Shown here piece after piece: positions 1-4,294 of a stretch of DNA of 6,370 nt. A model generated the notes under the pieces. The model was not told the origin of the DNA and did no database searches. It saw only the letters and a program-made list of their open reading frames with translations. Each line of letters starts with the position of its first letter. The stretch's first letter is position 1. Source of the DNA: Acidobacteriota bacterium (GTDB lineage: Bacteria > Acidobacteriota > Thermoanaerobaculia > Gp7-AA8). A program made the position numbers and the translations under genes. The stretch lies in NCBI GenBank assembly GCA_003222375.1, contig QHVX01000123.1:1-6370 (forward strand), read 5' to 3'.

Positions 1-470
1 TGTTTTTCCACAATCACGACATCGCGCCAGATGTCGTCGAGCTGCGCATGTCGCTGATAGATGCCGACTTCGCGGAAGCCGACCGACCGCAAGAGTCGGC
101 GGCTGGCGGCATTCTCAACGAATACACGCGAGACTAATTTCCAGAAGCCGGCTTCCCGTGCAGCGTCAAAGAGCGCCAGCATCGCGGCCCGGCCGGCCCC
201 GCGGCCCCGTGCGCGGCGCGCAGCGTAGACCGAGAATTCGGCGATGCCGGCGTAGGCATCGCGCGGGCGATACATGGACGTCGACGCGAAAGCGATGATC
301 TCGCCGTTGTCCTCGATCACGACGACCGGATGCCGTCCGTCGAACCACTTCTCGACATCGGCGGCAGCGCGCGGCCGGGTCTCGAACGTCGCGATCCGCT
401 CCTCGATGCCTTCGTTGTAGATGCGAGCGATGGCGGCCGCGTCGTCAAGTGTGGCGCGGCGGGCGTGCAT
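1..470 (-). CDS. arsN1: GNAT N-acetyltransferase, ArsN1-like (3' end cut by window)
   Basis: Translating the minus strand from the ATG at 470 gives 156 open codons that run off the window at base 1. It looks like a GNAT acetyltransferase of the phosphinothricin/arsinothricin type, which would transfer acetyl from acetyl-CoA to the amino group of a small amino-acid antibiotic in the cytoplasm. Visible marks are the N-terminal RRATLDDAAAIARIYNEGI (residues 4-22), the TFETRPR stretch near 28-34, EFSVY (78-82), the acetyl-CoA loop RGRGAG (88-93, fitting R-x-x-G-x-G), FWKLVSRVFVENAASRRLL (109-127) and GFREVGIYQRH (131-141). These fit the ArsN1 family as I remember it; family members are about 165-175 residues, so only a short tail is missing. 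The start is preceded by AGGA at 6 bases spacing. It lies 90 bases downstream of the peptidase gene with a palindromic repeat between them. No other arsenic gene is visible. Alternatives are a Pat/MnaT-type acetyltransferase; GNAT membership is near certain, the substrate is inferred. Confidence 0.85.
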   Translation of the reverse strand, partial: MHARRATLDDAAAIARIYNEGIEERIATFETRPRAAADVEKWFDGRHPVVVIEDNGEIIAFASTSMYRPRDAYAGIAEFSVYAARRARGRGAGRAAMLALFDAAREAGFWKLVSRVFVENAASRRLLRSVGFREVGIYQRHAQLDDIWRDVVIVEK

Positions 471-472
471 GC

Positions 473-552
473 GTCATCCTGACCCTGAACGCAGTGAAGG
501 GGAAGGATCTCGGTCAACGAGATCCTTCGCCGTCTTCGCGGCTCAGGATGAC
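473..552. repeat. 80-base nested palindromic repeat (dispersed REP-like type)
   Basis: The outer arms GTCATCCTGA (473-482) and TCAGGATGAC (543-552) are perfect 10-base reverse complements. The inner arms GAAGGATCTCG (502-512) and CGAGATCCTTC (518-528) are perfect 11-base reverse complements around a 5-base loop. The 'TCATCCTGA...AAGGATCT' wording is one I recall seeing many times in environmental genomes of Acidobacteriota and similar phyla, so this is probably a dispersed repeat and not a gene-specific element. It fills nearly the whole gap between the peptidase stop (561) and the acetyltransferase start (470). No run of T follows on either strand, so it is not a standard intrinsic terminator. 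It could still stabilise mRNA ends or weaken expression of the downstream gene. Confidence 0.85.
477..480 (-). promoter_or_regulatory. Shine-Dalgarno AGGA of the acetyltransferase, inside the palindromic repeat
   Basis: The minus strand reads tcAGGAtgacgcATG, with 6 bases between AGGA and the ATG at 470. The AGGA falls within the outer arm of the 473-552 inverted repeat, so the repeat provides the ribosome-binding site. If the arms pair in mRNA, the site would be sequestered. The site is seen in the sequence; the regulatory effect is inferred. Confidence 0.5.
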
Positions 553-560
553 GCTTCGCG

Positions 561-2624
561 TCACTTCCGACTCAGCTCCGCCACCACATTGTCGGCGGCG
601 TAAATGTGACGCAGAGCTTCGAGGATCGCCGCCGAATCGACCGCCACCGCGCGACCAACGCGATCGTCGAATTGATAATCCCACGGCAACGACTGCAGAT
701 TGCCGTCGAAGATGATGCCGACGAATTCGCCGGCGCGGTTGACCACCGGACTCCCGGAATTGCCGCCGATGATGTCGGCGGTGCTCACAAAGTTGAAGGG
801 CGTATCGCCTTTGATGGCCGACTTCTTCGTCATCCAGGACTGCGGCAGCTCGAACGGCTCCTGATTCTTATGCTCGGCAGCCCGCTCGAACGTTCCGGCC
901 ATCGTGGTGGTCCACGGAATCTGTTTTCCGTTCTCGACGTAGCCCTTCACCGTTCCGTACGACAACCGCAGCGTGAACGTCGCGTCAGGATAGGTTTCGC
1001 CGCCCATCGTCTTGAAGGTCGCGTTGGCAATCTTGGAGTAGGCCTGTGTCAGCGGTTCATCGATGCTGTTCTCGTACTTTTTCCTGAGCTCGCGCGCCCG
1101 GGGATCGACAATGCGCGCAATCCGAATCATCGGATCGTTCGATGCATCGACGACTGCCTTGCCGCCTTCGGCGAGACGCTTGCGCTCCGCAACATCTTTC
1201 AACTTCGTGCCGCGGATGAGCTCCGACGCGAGATCGTTCGGCGATTTGTCGCTGAGGAGCTGCTTGACGGTCGGGTCGTTGGGGCCCAGCGCTTCCAGCC
1301 AGTGCGAGAGCGAGTCGGCGAATCGAATCATTTCGAGATCTTCGTAGACCGGCGCCGTCGAATACAGTTGCTGCTTCAGCGATTCGAGATTCGATTCGCG
1401 ATACTCGCGGAGGCGATCCGCATTTGGCTTCTGCGATTCGTCGGCAAGCCGGACGATTGTTCTCGCGATTCCGAAAAGACGCGTATTGAACGCCGTGCCG
1501 CCCTCCAGGAACCGGTACTCGATCGCGAACGGCTTATAGGCCTCGAAGGCGTTGTGCACCGTCTGCCACGCATCGCCATACGCGCTGGTGAGCTGTGGAT
1601 CGGTGCTGACCCTCTGTCGCAGCGCTGCTTCGGAGTCCGCTTTCTTCTTCAGGATCACCGGATCCTGAAGTCCGGCCAGCAATCCGATGTAAGCCTTTCG
1701 AGAGTTTTTGATGCCGAAAAGCTGGTCGTGCGCGCGCCGTTCGTTCTCGGCGCTCCGTTCGCTGTAGGTGTTGAGAAGCACCTCGCGCCGGCGAAGACTA
1801 TTCAGCGTGAATGGATAGGTGTAATCGCGAAAGAATTCGAGATGCTCGACGGTGTTGAGCCGGTCGGTGTTGCCCGGATGACCTGAGACGAAAATCAGAT
1901 CGCCATCCTGCGGACCATCGGGATTGAAGCGCAGGTAGTTTTCAACGTGAACGGGTTTGTCGTTCTCGTACGCTCGGAAGAGGCAGATGTCGAGGTCGTA
2001 CCGCGGATATTCAAAGTTGTCGGGATCGCCGCCGTAAAAGGCGATCGCAACTTCCGGAGCGAACACCAGGCGCACGTCGGTGTACTTCTTGGAGCGGTAA
2101 AGGTGATACTCGCCGCCGCGAAAGAGCGTCACGACGTCGCTGCGCAGGCCGGTCTTGTCGAGCGATTCCTTCTCGATTGTGTTCATCACTGCACGGCGAG
2201 CGCGCGTCGCATCGTCAGTGCTCATTCCCGGAGTGACGGCGGCGTTCACGCGTTGCGTCACGTCTTCAATATTCATGAGCACGTTCAGCTCGAGGTCGAC
2301 GCACTTCACCTCTTCGGCATGCGTCTTCGCGTGAAATCCGGTGGCGACGTAATCGTGCGTGGCAGTGCTCAGTTTCTGCAGGCAATCGAGGCCGACGTGA
2401 TGATTTGTGAGAATCAGTCCATCCGCCGAGACGAACGATCCCGATCCACCGTTGTTGAATCGGATCGACGATTTCTGCAGGTGATCGAGCCACGCCTGCG
2501 ACGGATCGAAGTTGTATCGCTGTTTGAAGATCGCGCGCGGCGGACGGTTGAAAAGCCACATCCCTTCGTCCGCCACGGCTGCGGTGGCGAGGAGCACGAA
2601 TGCAACAACGATCAATTTCTTCAC
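561..2624 (-). CDS. Secreted S46-family serine peptidase, DPP7-like dipeptidyl-peptidase
   Basis: This encodes a 687-residue exported serine exopeptidase that would release dipeptides from the N-termini of peptides in the periplasm or outside the cell. From the GTG at 2624 it starts with a signal peptide: two Lys, a hydrophobic run to about residue 16, and a likely cut at AVA|DEG (after 18). The chymotrypsin-like triad is visible: His76 in LTNHH, Asp212 in PRYDLDICLF just after GGDPDNFEYPR, and Ser623 in GGNSGSPV. The residue 18 after the catalytic Ser is Gly641 in FDGN. DPP7 has Gly here and DPP11 has Arg, so a preference for hydrophobic or neutral P1 residues over Asp/Glu is predicted. NHHV replaces the usual NHHC, with a Cys four positions later. 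The middle (about 250-520) is the helical lid region of the family. GTG at 2624 is chosen because GGGAGG lies 4 bases upstream and it overlaps the reductase stop as GTGA. An ATG at 2636 would add MGGL but lacks a Shine-Dalgarno. Confidence 0.95.
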   Translation of the reverse strand: MKKLIVVAFVLLATAAVADEGMWLFNRPPRAIFKQRYNFDPSQAWLDHLQKSSIRFNNGGSGSFVSADGLILTNHHVGLDCLQKLSTATHDYVATGFHAKTHAEEVKCVDLELNVLMNIEDVTQRVNAAVTPGMSTDDATRARRAVMNTIEKESLDKTGLRSDVVTLFRGGEYHLYRSKKYTDVRLVFAPEVAIAFYGGDPDNFEYPRYDLDICLFRAYENDKPVHVENYLRFNPDGPQDGDLIFVSGHPGNTDRLNTVEHLEFFRDYTYPFTLNSLRRREVLLNTYSERSAENERRAHDQLFGIKNSRKAYIGLLAGLQDPVILKKKADSEAALRQRVSTDPQLTSAYGDAWQTVHNAFEAYKPFAIEYRFLEGGTAFNTRLFGIARTIVRLADESQKPNADRLREYRESNLESLKQQLYSTAPVYEDLEMIRFADSLSHWLEALGPNDPTVKQLLSDKSPNDLASELIRGTKLKDVAERKRLAEGGKAVVDASNDPMIRIARIVDPRARELRKKYENSIDEPLTQAYSKIANATFKTMGGETYPDATFTLRLSYGTVKGYVENGKQIPWTTTMAGTFERAAEHKNQEPFELPQSWMTKKSAIKGDTPFNFVSTADIIGGNSGSPVVNRAGEFVGIIFDGNLQSLPWDYQFDDRVGRAVAVDSAAILEALRHIYAADNVVAELSRK

Positions 2625-3499
2625 GAGGCCTCCCATGTCGTGCCGTTCATCTCGGCGATGATTTTGGCGACTTCAATGTAGTCGGCTTTGTCGCCCAGTT
2701 GATGTAGCGCTGCAGAAAACAAGTTTTGCGTCAATGCCAGCAGCGGTGTCGATGCATGCTGCTGGTGGGCGATCGACGTCGCGATGCGGATGTCTTTGTC
2801 GTGGTGCACCAGCTTGAAGATCAGCGGCCATTTGCCTTCCACGAGACGCATCGGCAGCAGATTTTCCGAAGCGTTCGACCGGCCGCTGCCGGCGTTGGTG
2901 ACCGCCAGCGCGGTTTTCAGATCGATGCCGAACTGTTTCGCCAGCAGGAGGCATTCGGAGGTAATCCACACTGTGGCGCCCATGATCGAATTGGTCAGTA
3001 CTTTGATCGCGTGGCCCGCGCCCGCAGGTCCGACGTGAATGATCGTCTTGCCGACGATTTTGAGAATCGGCTCGGCGCGCGCGAAATCTTCCCCACTCCC
3101 GCCCACCATGATCGTGAGCGTCGCGTTCTCTGCGCCGATCGTCGCGCCGGTCACGGGGGCATCGACGAACGCGACGCCTTTCCCCGCCAGGCGGCCGGCA
3201 GTTTCACGGCTGACGTTCGGATCGCCGCTCGTGGCATCAATCCAGAGCGTGCCTTTTCGGAGATGCGGCGTCAGCTGGTCGACGATCTCGTCGACCTCTT
3301 TGCTCGTCGGAAGCATCGTGATGATGACTTCGGCGCCGGCGCACTCGGCAAGATCGCGCGCGAGACGGCTGCCATGTTCGCGCGCGTGGCGCTCGGCCTT
3401 CTCGCGCGTGCGATTCCAGACGATCACTTCGTGTTGTTTGGTGAGGTGTCGCGCCATCGGGAAACCCATGGCGCCCAACCCGATGAATGCCAGCTTCAT
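2621..3499 (-). CDS. NAD(P)-dependent oxidoreductase, 3-hydroxyisobutyrate dehydrogenase family
   Basis: This is a 292-residue cytoplasmic beta-hydroxyacid dehydrogenase, the usual length for the family. Members interconvert a 3-hydroxyacid and its semialdehyde (hydroxyisobutyrate, tartronate semialdehyde, hydroxybutyrate and others). The N-terminal Rossmann fold shows GLGAMG (7-12), preceded by the beta strand KLAFI. WNRT follows at 28-31; Arg30 after the second strand usually indicates NADP(H) preference. The substrate loop DAPVTGA (113-119) corresponds to the family DAPVSGG. The catalytic Lys is K166 in GAGHAIKVLTN with N170, and K235-D236 in HHDKDIRIA matches the conserved KD of the helical C-terminal domain. 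The exact substrate cannot be told from sequence. It is the first gene of an operon with the S46 peptidase and its stop overlaps the peptidase start. No Shine-Dalgarno precedes the ATG; a TAGAAT box lies 9 bases upstream, and heptamer repeats begin directly behind it. A substrate link to peptide breakdown (for example valine catabolism) is only speculation. Confidence 0.95.
   Translation of the reverse strand: MKLAFIGLGAMGFPMARHLTKQHEVIVWNRTREKAERHAREHGSRLARDLAECAGAEVIITMLPTSKEVDEIVDQLTPHLRKGTLWIDATSGDPNVSRETAGRLAGKGVAFVDAPVTGATIGAENATLTIMVGGSGEDFARAEPILKIVGKTIIHVGPAGAGHAIKVLTNSIMGATVWITSECLLLAKQFGIDLKTALAVTNAGSGRSNASENLLPMRLVEGKWPLIFKLVHHDKDIRIATSIAHQQHASTPLLALTQNLFSAALHQLGDKADYIEVAKIIAEMNGTTWEAS
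2629..2634 (-). promoter_or_regulatory. Shine-Dalgarno GGGAGG that decides the peptidase start
   Basis: GGGAGG is read on the minus strand within the last codons of the reductase gene (TGG GAG GCC TCG TGA), 4 bases before the GTG at 2624. The upstream ATG at 2636 has no comparable motif in front of it. Together with the GTGA stop/start overlap this indicates translational coupling. The spacing is a little short, so an ATG start at 2636 cannot be fully excluded. Confidence 0.6.
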
Positions 3500-3508
3500 G
3501 GGAAGCGG

Positions 3509-3514
3509 ATTCTA
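3509..3514 (-). promoter_or_regulatory. -10-like TAGAAT before the reductase, possible leaderless promoter
   Basis: The minus strand reads TAGAAT (five of six matches to TATAAT), then 9 bases (ccgcttccc), then the ATG at 3499. There is no purine-rich ribosome-binding site between them. Transcription would begin within about 3 bases of the start codon. The expected -35 position lies in the heptamer array (CTTCTG) and does not resemble TTGACA, so the promoter is tentative. Confidence 0.35.
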
Positions 3515-3596
3515 AGGCAGAAGGCAGAAGGCAGAAGGCAGAAGGAAAAAACAAAAAAGCAGAAGACCGTTCTTACTTCTGCCTTCTGCCTTCTGC
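3514..3596. repeat. Inverted pair of heptamer arrays (AAGGCAG)n / (CTTCTGC)n
   Basis: On the plus strand four perfect AAGGCAG units plus AAGG run from 3514 to 3545. An A-rich spacer containing one further GCAGAAG (3559-3565) follows, and then three perfect CTTCTGC units (3576-3596), which are the reverse complement of the same heptamer. The two arms can pair over about 21 bases. The array starts at the -10-like box of the reductase gene, so it occupies the region upstream of that promoter. The heptamer is not a multiple of three and no coding use is evident. It resembles the short tandemly repeated heptamers (STRR) known in cyanobacteria in form, though not in sequence as far as I recall. Copy-number variation by slippage is likely. 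Confidence 0.9.
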
Positions 3597-3604
3597 TTTC
3601 TGAC

Positions 3605-3754
3605 TTCAATGGGCCCTACGAGACCCTCCGGCTCGCGTTGCAGAGAGAGAGGTAGCTTCAGCAATTGGTCCACAGGGGCACGCCCATTCGCCCGCTCCCC
3701 GTGGCTGGGTCCGAGGTGGGCGCGTAGCTGAAGGGTCTCGAACGACCCATTGAA
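3605..3754. other. ~150-base structured intergenic element (ncRNA, leader or MITE-like repeat)
   Basis: The ends TTCAATGGG (3605-3613) and CCCATTGAA (3746-3754) are perfect 9-base reverse complements. Inside a symmetric 5x5 internal loop, CGAGACCCT (3619-3627) pairs with AGGGTCTCG (3732-3740), again 9 of 9. Further in, TTCAGC (3657-3662) can pair with GCTGAA (3727-3732) as an alternative, and CCAC-A-GGGG (3670-3678) pairs with CCCCGTGG (3697-3704). I checked by eye for 6S, SRP, tmRNA and RNase P motifs and for common riboswitch cores and recognised none. It sits after the ferredoxin terminator and before the reductase gene. It could be a 5' leader of the reductase operon, a free RNA on either strand, or a non-autonomous mobile repeat. 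No target duplication is evident at its ends. Confidence 0.55.
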
Positions 3755-3770
3755 AAATTTTCTAAAGAAC

Positions 3771-3794
3771 AAAAAAGGGGCGTTACGCCCCTTT
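3771..3794 (-). terminator. Intrinsic terminator of the ferredoxin transcript
   Basis: On the minus strand AAAGGGGCG-TAA-CGCCCCTTT forms a 9-base-pair stem with a 3-base loop, and the T run on that strand is six long, followed by GTTCTTT. On the plus strand only three T follow the stem, so it works mainly for minus-strand transcripts. It lies about 80 bases after the ferredoxin stop at 3875 and separates that gene from the reductase-peptidase operon. Confidence 0.85.
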
Positions 3795-3855
3795 GTCGCC
3801 GTCAAGCCGGCCGTTTCTGTGTTTGAGACTCTATCGCACGGTGCTGACTAATGTA

Positions 3856-3869
3856 GTGACTTCAGTCAC
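3856..3869. repeat. Short inverted repeat GTGACT-TC-AGTCAC after the ferredoxin gene
   Basis: Two perfect 6-base arms surround a 2-base centre, 5 bases beyond the ferredoxin stop. With its flanks the plus strand reads AGTGA-N6-TCACA, one base off the TGTGA-N6-TCACA consensus of CRP/FNR-family regulators. Its position behind a gene and ahead of a terminator makes a promoter operator doubtful. It may just be a small 3' hairpin. Confidence 0.4.
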
Positions 3870-3874
3870 AAATA

Positions 3875-4141
3875 TCAACTTCGACTTTTGTACCAATCTG
3901 CATTGATCTGAATGTACTGTTTCCATTTTTCAGGCGTCAGATCCGCCGTGAAGATTGCTTGCACAGGACACGCCGGTTCGCAAGCGCCACAGTCAATACA
4001 TACTTCCGGGTCGATGTACAGCATGGTGGCTTCGGCAAAGCCGGCTTCATCCTTTCGCGGATGGATGCAATCCACCGGACAAACATCGACGCACGCCGTG
4101 TCTTTCGTGCCGATGCAGGGTTCAGCGATGATGTAGGTCAT
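3875..4141 (-). CDS. 7Fe-type ferredoxin, [3Fe-4S][4Fe-4S]
   Basis: This is an 88-residue soluble low-potential electron carrier. From the ATG at 4141, C9-x7-C17-x3-C21-P and C48-x2-C51-x2-C54-x3-C58-P follow the classic 7Fe ferredoxin pattern. By family rule C9, C17 and C58 bind the [3Fe-4S] cluster and C21, C48, C51 and C54 the [4Fe-4S] cluster; C25 is an extra Cys next to the first motif. EPCIGTKDTACVDVCPVDCI closely resembles ferredoxins of Thermus and Bacillus schlegelii. The C-terminal PEKWKQYIQINADWYKSRS is also typical. The stretch between the clusters (about 27-43, PRKDEAGFAEATML) is roughly eight residues longer than in those two proteins. The ATG at 4141 is chosen because the family begins M-x-Y-I-I; a TTG at 4159 would add six unconserved residues. 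No Shine-Dalgarno is seen. It is monocistronic by context, between a heptamer array and a terminator. The redox partner is unknown. Confidence 0.95.
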   Translation of the reverse strand: MTYIIAEPCIGTKDTACVDVCPVDCIHPRKDEAGFAEATMLYIDPEVCIDCGACEPACPVQAIFTADLTPEKWKQYIQINADWYKSRS

Positions 4142-4150
4142 GGCCGCGTC

Positions 4151-4156
4151 ATTGTA
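4151..4156 (-). promoter_or_regulatory. -10-like TACAAT before the ferredoxin, possible leaderless promoter
   Basis: The minus strand reads TACAAT (five of six matches to TATAAT), then 9 bases (gacgcggcc), then the ATG at 4141, with no Shine-Dalgarno. The spacing equals that at the reductase start. The -35 region falls in the heptamer array and is poor (CAGCAC), so this stays tentative. Confidence 0.35.
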
Positions 4157-4160
4157 CAAG

Positions 4161-4292
4161 GACTGAGGACTGAGTGCTGAGGACTGAGTCGCAAAACGAT
4201 CACGATCGCACTCCTTCTCAGTCCTCAGTCCTCAGTCCTCAGTCCTCAGTCTCAGTCCTCAGTCCTCAGTCCTCAGTCCTCAGTCCTCAGTC
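4161..4292. repeat. Inverted pair of heptamer arrays (GACTGAG)n / (CTCAGTC)n
   Basis: On the plus strand four GACTGAG units (4161-4188, the third changed to TGCTGAG) are followed by a 28-base spacer containing CGATC-AC-GATCG. Eleven units of the reverse complement CTCAGTC follow (4217-4292). One base is missing at about 4251, where two units share a C, which splits the run into 5 + 6. The array begins 2 bases after the GreA-fusion stop codon and ends just before the ferredoxin -10-like box, so it fills the intergenic gap. Four to five units per arm can pair into a long hairpin, but no T run follows, so it is not a standard terminator. The unit differs from that of the 3514-3596 array although the arrangement is the same. 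Confidence 0.95.
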
Positions 4293-4294
4293 CT

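Noticed and set aside
473..552. Intrinsic terminator after the peptidase gene
   Set aside because: The palindrome is strong but neither strand has a T run after the stem, and the motif looks like a dispersed repeat.
606..1886. 426-codon open frame on the plus strand
   Set aside because: It runs antisense to the S46 peptidase, which has all catalytic motifs; the plus-strand product shows no recognisable family or Shine-Dalgarno and is rich in Arg, as expected of an antisense shadow in GC-rich DNA.
1947..2681. 244-codon open frame on the plus strand
   Set aside because: Antisense to the peptidase N-terminal half and crossing into the reductase; no family motif.
2726..3655. 309-codon open frame on the plus strand
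   Set aside because: Antisense to the reductase; its end reads through the heptamer array, giving low-complexity Lys/Gln/Arg sequence.
3605..3754. Known structured RNA (6S, SRP, RNase P, tmRNA, common riboswitches)
   Set aside because: No conserved core motif of these families was recognised by eye on either strand; only the overall fold is suggestive.
3512..3805. 97-codon minus-strand open frame in the ferredoxin-reductase gap
   Set aside because: It is composed of the terminator, the structured element and the heptamer array translated in one frame; the product has no recognisable domain and the terminator lies in its first codons.
4142..4159. TTG start extending the ferredoxin by six residues
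   Set aside because: The extra residues are not found in the family, and the codons overlap a good -10-like hexamer; the ATG at 4141 gives the normal N-terminus.
4161..4292. CRISPR-like repeat array
   Set aside because: The units are 7 bases and contiguous with no unique spacers, and the two halves are inverted; no cas gene is present.
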